Source: Mycolicibacterium aubagnense (GTDB lineage Bacteria; Actinomycetota; Actinomycetes; Mycobacteriales; Mycobacteriaceae). Taken from it: 64,000 nucleotides of DNA. Each line of letters starts with the position of its first letter. The stretch's first letter is position 1. The notes under the pieces were generated by a model. The model was not told the origin of the DNA and made no database searches. It was given only the letters and a program-made list of their open reading frames with translations. Positions 16,479 through 24,161 of the stretch are shown here, piece by piece. The position numbers and the translations under genes were made by a program. Location of the stretch: contig NZ_AP022577.1 in NCBI RefSeq assembly GCF_010730955.1, forward strand, positions 1,364,001-1,428,000, given 5' to 3'.

Positions 16479-17587
16479 CCGAGGTAGCCGAGTTCCGCGC
16501 CAAGCTGTCCACCTGGCTCGACGAAACCGACCTCACCCCAGGGCCCGACCACTCGCTGGAAGGGCACATCCGCCAGTTCGCGCGCGTGCAGAAGGCGCTG
16601 TACGACGCCGGCTGGAGCCGCTACGGCTGGCCCGAGCACGCCGGCGGGCTCGGTGGTCCGGCGATGCTGCGGGCCGTCGTCGGCGAGGAAGTCGTCGGCC
16701 GCCGGCTCGCCGAGCCCGGGCCGTACTCGATGCTCGAAGTCCTGGCTCCGACGATGATCGACTACGCGTCGCCGGAGTTGGCCGCGGAGATGGTGCCCAA
16801 GCTGCTCAGCGGTGAAGAGCAATGGTGCCAAGGGTTTTCCGAACCGGGCTCGGGCAGTGACCTAGCGTCGTTGACAACCCGGGCCGTGCGGCGCGGTAGC
16901 AAATGGATCGTCAATGGCCAGAAGGTGTGGACGAGCTTCGCGCAGTACTCGCACCGATGCATCCTGCTGACCCGGACCGGCGACGCCGAGACCCCCAACC
17001 ACCAAGCCATTACGGCGTTCTTCGTCGACATGGACTCGCCTGGCATCACGGTGCGGCCGCTGCGCACCATGCACGACGTGGACGAGTTCTGCGAGGTCTA
17101 CTTCGACGACGTCGAGGTCGACGCGAGCCGCATGCTCGGCATGCCCGGCGACGGCTGGCAACTCGCGATGGACCTCCTCCCCTACGAGCGTTCGACCTGC
17201 TTCTGGCAGCGCATCGCCTACCTGTATTCGCGGTTCGACGCCTTGATTCAGGAGGTCAAGAATCAGGGCCAGCCCGTAGATTCCGATCTGGGCGAAGTCT
17301 TTCTGGCCCTGCATACGCTGCGCTGCCGGTCCAGAGCCACCCAGCACCGGCTGGCCAAGGGACAGAAGCTGGGCCCGGACACGTCGATCGACAAGGTGCT
17401 ACTGGCCGCCGCCGAGCAGCGGCTGTACGACGCCGCACGCGATCTGTTGCCCGGGGTCGTCGAACTCGACGAAACCCCCTGGCGCACCGAGTATCTGTAC
17501 TCACGAGCAGCCACCATCTACGGGGGAACCGCCGAAGTGCAGCGCAACATCATCGCCCGTCGGCTGCTCGATCTGGGGAAGGAGTGA
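16475..17587 (+). CDS. Acyl-CoA dehydrogenase, full-length member of a pair
   Basis: A 370-residue ACAD of the type that forms heteromers in actinobacterial sterol side-chain degradation. It has WCQGFSEPGSGSDLASLTTRA (FAD/substrate signature, about 110-130), VWTSFAQYSHRC, LLPYERST (candidate catalytic glutamate) and IYGGTAEVQRNIIARRLL at the C-terminus. The GTG start overlaps the SnoaL stop. The shorter, diverged ACAD follows within 3 bases, so the two probably form an alpha2beta2 enzyme. The same architecture recurs at 31200/32287. Confidence 0.91.
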   Translation: MTEVAEFRAKLSTWLDETDLTPGPDHSLEGHIRQFARVQKALYDAGWSRYGWPEHAGGLGGPAMLRAVVGEEVVGRRLAEPGPYSMLEVLAPTMIDYASPELAAEMVPKLLSGEEQWCQGFSEPGSGSDLASLTTRAVRRGSKWIVNGQKVWTSFAQYSHRCILLTRTGDAETPNHQAITAFFVDMDSPGITVRPLRTMHDVDEFCEVYFDDVEVDASRMLGMPGDGWQLAMDLLPYERSTCFWQRIAYLYSRFDALIQEVKNQGQPVDSDLGEVFLALHTLRCRSRATQHRLAKGQKLGPDTSIDKVLLAAAEQRLYDAARDLLPGVVELDETPWRTEYLYSRAATIYGGTAEVQRNIIARRLLDLGKE

Positions 17588-17589
17588 CC

Positions 17590-18399
17590 ATGTCCGCACA
17601 TCTTGACGCCGAGTCCCTCGCGCTGCTGGAAGACACCCTACGCAAGACGATGCTGACGTCGTCCGGCCCCGAGTTGGATGCGACGCTCATCGAGCTCGGT
17701 TGGGCCGAGATGCTCACCGACATGGCCGACGTGGCGGTACCGATGGTGTTCCGCCTGCTCGGCGAAACCGGTTCGCACGCTTCGATTCTCATGGACGTCG
17801 TGCTACATGCCACCGGCAACACCATCGGCGACACCGTGGCACTGCCGCTGCCGTATGCAGGCAATACCTGGGTCGTGTGGGACCGCAGCGCCGCGAGCCT
17901 CGACCCGACACTCGGCGGGTTGCCGCTGCGACGCGAGGACGAGGGCTATCCCATCCGCGTCGCCGAAGCCCGGATCGCCGTGGGCTGGTGGCTGGTCGGC
18001 TCAGCCCGGGGCATGCTGTCGCTGGCCCGTCAGCATGCGCTGGATCGGGTGCAGTTCAGCCGACCGATCGCTGGGTTTCAGGCGATCCGCCACCGGCTCG
18101 CCGAGACGCTCGTCGCCATCGAAGGCGCCGAAGCAACTCTGGCGCTGCCGATCTCGGGCAGCCCCGACCTGGTCGCGCTGCTCGCCAAGGCTGCGGCCGG
18201 CAAGGCGGCCCTGACGGCGGCGAGGAACTGCCAACAGGTGCTCGCCGGTATCGGGTTCACCGCAGAGCACGATCTGCACCACCACGTGAAGCGCGTGCTG
18301 GTACTCGACGGATTACTGGGCAGCTCAAGGGAACTCACCAAGAAGGCCGGAGGCGGACTACGGGCTCGGGGCTCGGCCCCGCGGCTGGCTCAGCTCTAG
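17590..18399 (+). CDS. Acyl-CoA dehydrogenase, short partner subunit
   Basis: A 269-residue diverged ACAD lacking much of the N-terminal helical domain and the usual TEPGxGS and GGTxE signatures. It keeps the C-terminal helical core (VGWWLVGSARGMLSLARQHALDRVQFSRPIAGFQAIRH, about 118-155). Such short subunits lack their own active site and pair with a full-length ACAD, as FadE26-FadE27 and FadE28-FadE29 do in cholesterol catabolism. ATG 17590 directly follows the partner's stop (gap of 2 bases). It is the last gene of the Rieske operon; the IS-derived region follows. Confidence 0.85.
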   Translation: MSAHLDAESLALLEDTLRKTMLTSSGPELDATLIELGWAEMLTDMADVAVPMVFRLLGETGSHASILMDVVLHATGNTIGDTVALPLPYAGNTWVVWDRSAASLDPTLGGLPLRREDEGYPIRVAEARIAVGWWLVGSARGMLSLARQHALDRVQFSRPIAGFQAIRHRLAETLVAIEGAEATLALPISGSPDLVALLAKAAAGKAALTAARNCQQVLAGIGFTAEHDLHHHVKRVLVLDGLLGSSRELTKKAGGGLRARGSAPRLAQL

Positions 18400-18480
18400 T
18401 CTCCAAAGAGCTTTGGTCACTTTGTTTGCGCCGGTCACAGTAGGTAACTAACGCCACTTGCGCTACCGGGCCCGGAAATT

Positions 18481-18899
18481 GTGATGTATCAGGACTTCGG
18501 TGATAGTTCTGCATCAGGACATCGGTGACAGTTCCGGAGGTCTTGGTCGTGACACTTCCGCCCACAGGCTCGGGTGGTGGCTGTTCATGAACCGATCGAT
18601 CCTCGTGTCCGTCTGGCGATCGCGCAGTGGCCTGATGACGCGCGCGCCCCGCGGGGCGGTCTCGACGTTCTGCGCCGACTATGGAATCTCGCGAAAGTCG
18701 TTCTACGCCTTGCGTAACCGCGCCAAGACCGATGGAGCACGCTGCAGCGCTCGAACCCCGGACACGACGGCCGAAGTCGAGCCCGTCGACGCTCGATGAT
18801 GAGGTCAACGAACAGGCCACCAAGGTGCGTGCCGCGCTCGAGCAGTCCGGGCTGGACCACGGGCCGATCAGAACTGTCACCGATGTCCTGATACATCAC
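18481..18899 (+). mobile_element. Internally deleted IS481-type element with terminal inverted repeats
   Basis: A 419-base remnant. The right end (18871-18899) is the reverse complement of the left end (18481-18509) over 29 bases with two mismatches. A second, 25-base copy of the left end follows at once (18510-18534) and matches the right end better. Between the ends lie fragments of an IS481-like transposase without its DDE catalytic domain. It cannot transpose by itself. The base composition is slightly lower in GC than its surroundings. No clean target duplication is visible. The rest of the 18400-18956 gap holds no gene. Confidence 0.78.
18587..18870 (+). pseudogene. IS481-family transposase fragment (frameshifted, C-terminus deleted)
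   Basis: The first frame encodes an N-terminal helix-turn-helix (APRGAVSTFCADYGISRKSF, continuing YALRNRAKTDG). A frameshift near 18730 moves the rest to another frame (LEPRTRRPKSSPSTLDDEV and then RAALEQSGLDHGPI). This order is characteristic of IS481 transposases. The sequence then runs straight into the right inverted repeat, so the whole integrase/DDE domain has been lost. It is non-functional. Confidence 0.78.
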
Positions 18900-18929
18900 C
18901 ACCGCACACCGGAAATCCGCCCTTGTTGT

Positions 18930-18945
18930 TCGAATGTTTGTTCGA
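18930..18945. promoter_or_regulatory. LexA (SOS) box upstream of the HNH gene
   Basis: TCGAATGTTTGTTCGA matches the mycobacterial SOS consensus TCGAAC-N4-GTTCGA at 11 of 12 defined positions. It lies 11 bases before the ATG of the DUF222/HNH gene and 30 bases after the IS remnant. Known 13E12-type genes of Mycobacterium tuberculosis are LexA-controlled, which supports the call. Confidence 0.82.
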
Positions 18946-18956
18946 TAAAATGGGGT

Positions 18957-20195
18957 ATGGGAATCACGCAGCGTCTCACCACCAGCCTCGACGCCATCCG
19001 AGGCGTGCACGTCCCCGACGACCTGGCTGGAGATGACGCGTTGGAGTCGATGCGCATGCTTGCCGTGCTGCAGAACGTGGTTGATCATCTAGCGGCAACA
19101 GTGGCGGGCGCCCTGGATCGGCGTGGGGTGGCCGCCTCGCAGGGGCGGACGCCGCGGGAGCTGCTGATCGCGCTGGGGTGCGCACCCGCGGTCGCCGAGC
19201 GGCTGGTACGGGTCGCTGCTGCGTTGCCGGCACTGCCCACCCTGGCCGCACATGCCGGCGACGGCGCGATCTCGGGGGAACATGTCGACGCGATCGTCAA
19301 GGGCGTCAACCACATCGCGGCACGCTCCCCCGACCCGCCGGACGAGGAGGCCCGGTTCGGTCAGGTCACGGATCTTCTCGGACAGTTCTTCTCCGGGGCC
19401 ACCCCGGCGGAGATCGGTGCTCGGGCCCGCCGGCTCGGCAACCGGCACGCCGCCGCGACTGGGGGTCTGCCCGCGGCCGAGGACCGGTCCATCAACACAG
19501 TCGACCACCGAGTGACCAGCGACGGCCGGCTACAGGTGCGCGCGGATCTGGACGCCGAAGTGGGCGCCAAGCTCGCGGCCGCGATGGATGAGCTGTCCGC
19601 ACCCCGCCCTGAACCCGACGGCAGCCCCGACACCCGCTCCGCGGGGAGGCGACGCGCGGACGCTCTGGAGGCGGTGTTGGATATCGCGGCCCGCGGCGGC
19701 GATATCGCGTCCGCGCCGCGCACCCAGCTGTTGGTGACGGTGCCCGCCGACACCCCGGACCTGGCGGAGTTGGCGTTCATGGGATCAATCAGCACCCTGA
19801 CCCTGGACCGGCTGACCTGCGACACCGCCGTGACGACCGTGATCGTGGACGGCGAGCAGGTACCACTCGATGTCGGTCGGGACAAACGCCTGTTCCCGGC
19901 GCATCTGCGCAAAGCGCTGTATCTGCGGGATCAATGCTGCATCAAATGCGGTGCGCCGCCCGGGCGCACCCATGCCCACCACATCGTGCACTGGACCCAC
20001 GACGGTGAAACCAGCCTGAACAACGGGTGCCTGCTGTGCCCGGCCTGCCACGCCAACATCCACCACGACGGCTGGGACGTCGTCATGGGACTGGACAAAC
20101 ACCCCTGGCTCATCCCACCAGCCACCGTCGACCCACACCGCAGGCCCATCCCGACCTACAACCGACGCACCCTGCGACTCGACGTGGCTGCGTAA
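18957..20195 (+). CDS. DUF222 / HNH endonuclease (13E12 repeat family)
   Basis: A 412-residue protein with an N-terminal DUF222 helical domain (about 20-280) and a C-terminal HNH nuclease motif (about 325-375). The HNH region shows CCIKCGAPPGRTHAHHIVHW, then LLCPACHANIHH: four cysteines for a structural zinc and the His/Asn/His catalytic set. This is the multicopy 13E12 family of mycobacteria, often at recombination or prophage-like sites. ATG 18957 is used; upstream in-frame sequence belongs to the IS fragment. Regulation by LexA is predicted from the adjacent box. The role is probably DNA damage-linked; the target DNA is unknown. Confidence 0.9.
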   Translation: MGITQRLTTSLDAIRGVHVPDDLAGDDALESMRMLAVLQNVVDHLAATVAGALDRRGVAASQGRTPRELLIALGCAPAVAERLVRVAAALPALPTLAAHAGDGAISGEHVDAIVKGVNHIAARSPDPPDEEARFGQVTDLLGQFFSGATPAEIGARARRLGNRHAAATGGLPAAEDRSINTVDHRVTSDGRLQVRADLDAEVGAKLAAAMDELSAPRPEPDGSPDTRSAGRRRADALEAVLDIAARGGDIASAPRTQLLVTVPADTPDLAELAFMGSISTLTLDRLTCDTAVTTVIVDGEQVPLDVGRDKRLFPAHLRKALYLRDQCCIKCGAPPGRTHAHHIVHWTHDGETSLNNGCLLCPACHANIHHDGWDVVMGLDKHPWLIPPATVDPHRRPIPTYNRRTLRLDVAA

Positions 20196-20390
20196 CCCGC
20201 AACCTCGAACCTTTTGCGCACCTTGACAACTCAACAGTGACCCTGGCTGTAGCTGCCGCTCGACATCCGGTAGCGATGTGTGTCAGTATCAGTCGAATTC
20301 GGCCGCTTCGCCAATCCTGCTGAAGCCGCACGCGGCAACGGGCGCAGCGGGTCGTCGCAAAGACCTCCGCGCCAACGTGTTTGGCATCCC

Positions 20391-21563
20391 CTACCTTGGC
20401 AACCCGAGCACTCGCTGCGCGATGATGTTGCGCTGGATTTCCGAGGTACCACCGGCGATGGTGCCGGCGAAGCTGCGGACGTAGCGGTCGAACCAGCTGC
20501 CGGCATGCGGGTCGAGGTTCAGCGGCACATGCGGGGACGTCATGGCCGGGTGGGTGAGGGCGTCCGAACCCGCGACATCCATGGCCAGTTCAGAGGCAGT
20601 CTGCACCGCCTCGGAGCCAAGGAGTTTCAGCACCGACATCCGCGCCACATCGTCTTCGCCGCGCGCGGAACGAGCCAGCGCGGCCGACCCGAGGCAACGC
20701 AGCGCTACGTTGTCCATCACCAAGGTGGCGAACCGAGACCGGTCCCGCTCAGTCGCCGGCTTGATGTCCGCCACGAAGTCCTGCAGCCGGTCGGCGAACC
20801 CCATCCACAACATCGTGCGCTCGTGGCCCAGTGACCCATTGGCGACCCGCCAGCCCTCGTTCAGGGGCCCGACGAGATTTTCGACGGGCACCCGGGCGTC
20901 GGTGAAGAACACTTCGTTGAAGTCGAGATCGTCAACGTCACACGCGGAGGCGAACGGCCGCCGCACGACGCCCGGGGTGTCGGTCGGCACCATCAGCACG
21001 CTGATGCCCTTGTGCTTGGGTGCGTCGGGATCGGTTCGGACGAACGTCAGGATGACGTCCGCGTCGTGCGCACCGGAGGTCCACACCTTTTGCCCATTGA
21101 GCACGAAGTGATCGCCGTCGCGGACTGCACGCGTGGACAGGGACGCAAGGTCTGATCCCGCACCCGGCTCGCTCATGCCCAGCGCGGCGGTCATCGCGGC
21201 GCGCAGAATCGGTATGGCCCAATGCCGTTTCTGCTCCGGAGTGCCGAACGTCAGCAGCGACGCCGCGATGATGCCGACACCCTGCGGGTTGAAGCTGTGG
21301 TGAATCCGGCGCTTGGACATCTCCTCTTGGTGCACGTACTGCTGCAACAAGGTGGCGTTGCGTCCGCCGAACTCCGGAGGATTGCCGGGCAGCAGCCAGC
21401 CATTGTCGAACAGCAGACATTGCCAGCGGCGCGCCCAGTCCGGGATGTGCGCGGTCGACCGAGGCCGTTCGACGGACTCGGCCTCCGATGGCAGATGCGC
21501 TTCGAGAAAGTCGATGAACTCGGATCGGAAGGCCTCAACATCCGCATCGAACGTCAACTGCAT
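20391..21563 (-). CDS. Acyl-CoA dehydrogenase
   Basis: A 390-residue FAD-dependent ACAD (MQLTFDADVEAFRSEFIDFL start). Motifs: GMSEPGAGSDLASLSTRAV (about 133-151), VWTSGAHDADV, GHERTM for the helix-G glutamate, and IAGGTSEIQRNIIAQRVLGLPR at the end. ATG 21563 has GGAAGGGG upstream; a longer frame would enter the operator. It stands alone on the minus strand, divergent from a TetR gene with a GAGAAT-type operator between them, and converges on the HNH gene. The 195-base gap 20196-20390 holds no recognisable gene. Confidence 0.92.
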   Translation of the reverse strand: MQLTFDADVEAFRSEFIDFLEAHLPSEAESVERPRSTAHIPDWARRWQCLLFDNGWLLPGNPPEFGGRNATLLQQYVHQEEMSKRRIHHSFNPQGVGIIAASLLTFGTPEQKRHWAIPILRAAMTAALGMSEPGAGSDLASLSTRAVRDGDHFVLNGQKVWTSGAHDADVILTFVRTDPDAPKHKGISVLMVPTDTPGVVRRPFASACDVDDLDFNEVFFTDARVPVENLVGPLNEGWRVANGSLGHERTMLWMGFADRLQDFVADIKPATERDRSRFATLVMDNVALRCLGSAALARSARGEDDVARMSVLKLLGSEAVQTASELAMDVAGSDALTHPAMTSPHVPLNLDPHAGSWFDRYVRSFAGTIAGGTSEIQRNIIAQRVLGLPR

Positions 21564-21594
21564 CTCAGCAAACCCCTTCCAGCAGGCAGCACAT

Positions 21595-21609
21595 GAGAAT
21601 ACCATTCTC
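21595..21609. promoter_or_regulatory. GAGAAT-N3-ATTCTC operator, site 2
   Basis: GAGAATACCATTCTC, a perfect 6-bp inverted repeat with a 3-base centre. It lies 32 bases upstream of the ACAD ATG (minus) and about 117 bases upstream of the TetR GTG (plus). A longer inverted repeat, TGAGAAGG (21644-21651) and CCTTCTCA (21675-21682), lies between it and the TetR gene, just before a TACAGT -10-like box at 21685-21690. Confidence 0.78.
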
Positions 21610-21725
21610 CGCATGAGACAGTTACAATCTCTGACACGGAGTATGAGAAGGCCCGTGACGAACAGTTACCAGGCCCTTCTCAGGTACAGTTCATGCATGT
21701 TCTCCGCTGATGACATGGGTGTACG

Positions 21726-22382
21726 GTGACCAGCCCGACGGAAGATCCCGCCTGGAAGCAGCGCGCTGTCGAACGCTCCATCAAGACGGCGAAACTCCGG
21801 GCGGCGCAACGCGTCCAACGATTCCTGGACGCAGCTCAATCGATCATCATCGAAAAGGGCAGCACGGACTTCACCGTCCAGGAGGTCGTCGACCGCTCAC
21901 GCCAATCCCTGCGGAGCTTCTACCTGCAGTTCGACGGCAAGCATGAACTCCTCCTGGCACTGTTCGAAGATGCGCTGAGCCGTTCGGCCGACCAGATTCG
22001 GGCCGCCACCGAGACCGAGACCGACCCCCTGCAGCGGCTGAAGATCGCGGTCGAGTTGCTCTACGAACTGTGCCGCCCCGATCCCCTGGCCAAGCGTCCG
22101 TTGTTCACCGACTTCGCACCCCGGCTGCTGGTCACCCATCCGGCCGAGGTGAAGATCGCCCACGCACCCCTGCTCGCATTGCTCACCGAATTGATGGAAA
22201 GTGCCAGCGCTGCAGGCGAACTGCGCTCGACGGTCAACCCCCGGCGGATGGCGGCAATGACCATGCAGACGGTGATGTTCATCGCGCAATCCAGCGGCGG
22301 CACCGACGACGCAACCACGCATCCCATCACCACCGACGAAGTCTGGGACTTCCTGGCGAACGGTTTCGCCGCACAAAAGTGA
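21726..22382 (+). CDS. TetR-family regulator, candidate owner of the GAGAAT operator
   Basis: A 218-residue TetR-type repressor. The DNA-binding domain is FTVQEVVDRSRQSLRSFYLQFDGK (about residues 50-73), preceded by a basic N-terminus; the ligand domain (about 85-215) is not assignable. It is the only regulator flanked on both sides by GAGAAT-type operators (sites 2 and 3), so it is the best candidate to bind them. The GTG start lacks a strong ribosome site. The stop overlaps the first of two direct AAAAGTGAGAAT repeats. The likely signal is an acyl-CoA or acid from the pathway it controls (inference). Confidence 0.88.
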   Translation: MTSPTEDPAWKQRAVERSIKTAKLRAAQRVQRFLDAAQSIIIEKGSTDFTVQEVVDRSRQSLRSFYLQFDGKHELLLALFEDALSRSADQIRAATETETDPLQRLKIAVELLYELCRPDPLAKRPLFTDFAPRLLVTHPAEVKIAHAPLLALLTELMESASAAGELRSTVNPRRMAAMTMQTVMFIAQSSGGTDDATTHPITTDEVWDFLANGFAAQK

Positions 22383-22392
22383 GAATCCCGCA

Positions 22393-22417
22393 AAAGTGAG
22401 AATAGGGTTCTCACTTT
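22393..22417. promoter_or_regulatory. GAGAAT-type operator, site 3, in the thioesterase promoter
   Basis: Perfect 10-bp arms AAAGTGAGAA (22393-22402) and TTCTCACTTT (22408-22417) around a 5-base centre; the core GAGAATAGGGTTCTC differs from the consensus at one base. A direct copy of the left half (AAAAGTGAGAAT) lies 17 bases upstream, overlapping the TetR stop. The operator covers the -35 region of the promoter at 22431. Confidence 0.8.
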
Positions 22418-22430
22418 CAAGAATTTGACT

Positions 22431-22436
22431 TACACT
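22431..22436 (+). promoter_or_regulatory. -10 box of a probably leaderless promoter
   Basis: TACACT fits the mycobacterial -10 consensus TANNNT and ends 6 bases before the GTG of the thioesterase gene. That spacing places the transcription start at or next to the start codon, and no ribosome site is seen, so the mRNA is probably leaderless. Confidence 0.5.
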
Positions 22437-22442
22437 GCGTAG

Positions 22443-23243
22443 GTGCCCGACCTGTGGACCGATCTTCTCGATTGCCTGTATCTGGCTCCGCAGTCGTCTG
22501 ACGACGCCGACATCTTCGTCGGGCGTAACCAGACACTGGAGTATCACCGGGTTTTCGGCGGCCAACTACTCGGACAGTTCGTCCGCGCGGCCTGCCTGTC
22601 CACGCCCGGTAAGGCGATCAAATCCATCCACACGGTCTTTCCCCGCGAAGGCCGAGCCGACGAGCCGATCACCTACCAGGTGACGCGCCACCACGAGGGC
22701 CGCTCGTTCGCAACGCTGTCAATCGTCGCCTCGCAGAGCAAGGGCGCGGTCGCGACGGCCTCGATCTCGATGCACGCCCCCGAGGACGGACACGATCAGC
22801 AGTTCGTCGGTGACGTCCCAACCGTTCTCGGTCCCGAGCACGAGGCGAAGATCGATCTGATCCCGTGGGAGACCCGCTCCGCAGACAGCCTCGACACGAC
22901 CGCGGTGGGGCCGGCCGAGTACTCGCTCTGGATGCGCACCCCCGCTGTCGACGCCGAGTTCGCCCCGGCGCTGGCCGCGTACGCCACGGACCTGACGCTG
23001 ATCGGCACCGCCATCCGCCCGCTCGACGGCCTGAGCCAACGTGGCAACGGCACCGCCTTCACGTCCGCGGTGACGTCACACACGCTGTGGTTCCATCGCG
23101 CGTTCCGCACCGATGACTGGCTGCTGCTGCGTCAGCACAGCCCACTGGCCGCACGCGGCCGCTGCTTCGGCCGCGGCGACATCCTGACTGCCGAAGGCGT
23201 ACTGGTCGCCTCCTACGCGCAAGAAGCTCTTCTCCGGCTGTAG
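22443..23243 (+). CDS. Acyl-CoA thioesterase II (TesB-like, double hotdog)
   Basis: A 266-residue TesB-type thioesterase that hydrolyses acyl-CoA to free acid and CoA. Two hotdog repeats are visible: HRVFGGQLLGQFVRAACLS (about 35-53) with SIHTVFPREGRADEPITYQV, and the C-terminal TLWFHRAFRTDDWLLLRQHSP (about 217-237) and GRGDILTAEGVLVASYAQE, with the D/T/Q catalytic pattern of the family. GTG start. It follows the TetR gene by 60 bases behind operator site 3. It may recycle CoA from dead-end intermediates of the island. Confidence 0.9.
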   Translation: MPDLWTDLLDCLYLAPQSSDDADIFVGRNQTLEYHRVFGGQLLGQFVRAACLSTPGKAIKSIHTVFPREGRADEPITYQVTRHHEGRSFATLSIVASQSKGAVATASISMHAPEDGHDQQFVGDVPTVLGPEHEAKIDLIPWETRSADSLDTTAVGPAEYSLWMRTPAVDAEFAPALAAYATDLTLIGTAIRPLDGLSQRGNGTAFTSAVTSHTLWFHRAFRTDDWLLLRQHSPLAARGRCFGRGDILTAEGVLVASYAQEALLRL

Positions 23244-23296
23244 CGCCGGCCCCAAGACGGTAAATATCCACTGCTAGTACGGAATTGAGGCACCAC

Positions 23297-24136
23297 ATGA
23301 CCGGAAGAGTTGAAGGCAAGGTCGCGTTCATCACCGGAGCGGCCCGCGGCCAGGGTCGAGCCCACGCGGTCCGGCTCGCCGAGGAAGGCGCAGACATCAT
23401 CGCGGTCGACGTTTGCAAGTCGATCGTCGAGAACACCCCGATCCCGCCGTCCACCCGGGAGGACCTGGCGGAGACCGCAGCGCTGGTCAAGGACAAGGGC
23501 CGCCGCATCTTCACCGCTGAGGTCGACGTGCGGGACTTCGACGCCCTCAAGTCTGCGGTCGACGCCGGTGTCGAAGAACTGGGCCGACTGGACATCATCA
23601 TCGCGAACGCCGGCATCGGTAATGGCGGCGACACCCTCGACAAGACCAGCGAGACCGACTGGACCGACATGATCGACGTCAACCTCAGCGGCGTCTGGAA
23701 GACGGTAAAAGCCGCAGTGCCGCATGTACTTTCCGGTGGCCGTGGCGGATCGATCATCCTGACCAGTTCTGTCGGCGGGCTCAAGGCCTACCCCCACACC
23801 GGACACTACATCGCCGCCAAGCACGGCGTCGTCGGGCTGATGCGCACGTTCGCCGTCGAACTCGGCCAGCACAATATCCGGGTCAACTCGGTGCACCCGA
23901 CCAACGTGAACACCCCGCTGTTCATGAACGAGGGCACCATGAAGCTGTTCCGCCCGGATCTGGAGAACCCGGGCCCCGACGACATGAAGATCGTCGCGCA
24001 GCTGATGCACACGTTGCCGATCGGCTGGGTCGAACCCGAGGACATTGCCAACGCGGTGCTGTTCCTGGCTTCCGACGAGTCCCGCTTCATCACCGGCGTC
24101 ACCTTGCCGGTCGACGGCGGTAGCTGCCTGAAGTAG
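23297..24136 (+). CDS. Mycofactocin-coupled SDR oxidoreductase
   Basis: A 279-residue SDR of the mycofactocin-dependent type. It has the cofactor motif TGAARGQGRAHAVRLAEEGA (about 13-32), the characteristic insert after strand 2 (VDVCKSIVENTPIPPSTRED, then LAET), NAG (about 99), the catalytic serine in TSSVGG, and Y-x3-K in HYIAAKHG (about 173-180). These enzymes hold a non-exchangeable NAD and pass electrons to mycofactocin, which implies that the host makes mycofactocin. ATG 23297 follows a GAGG. It lies 53 bases after the thioesterase gene, probably in the same transcript. It oxidises an alcohol of unknown identity. Confidence 0.9.
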   Translation: MTGRVEGKVAFITGAARGQGRAHAVRLAEEGADIIAVDVCKSIVENTPIPPSTREDLAETAALVKDKGRRIFTAEVDVRDFDALKSAVDAGVEELGRLDIIIANAGIGNGGDTLDKTSETDWTDMIDVNLSGVWKTVKAAVPHVLSGGRGGSIILTSSVGGLKAYPHTGHYIAAKHGVVGLMRTFAVELGQHNIRVNSVHPTNVNTPLFMNEGTMKLFRPDLENPGPDDMKIVAQLMHTLPIGWVEPEDIANAVLFLASDESRFITGVTLPVDGGSCLK

Positions 24137-24161
24137 CGAGCGTCTCCCAGGGGTCCGGACA

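Noticed and set aside
18400..18480. Target-site duplication of the IS remnant
   Set aside because: A similar CCGGAAAT occurs on both sides but not directly next to the ends, so it is not a convincing duplication.
20196..20390. A small gene between the HNH and ACAD genes
   Set aside because: Short frames exist but none has a ribosome site or recognisable product; the gap looks like non-coding convergent 3' sequence.
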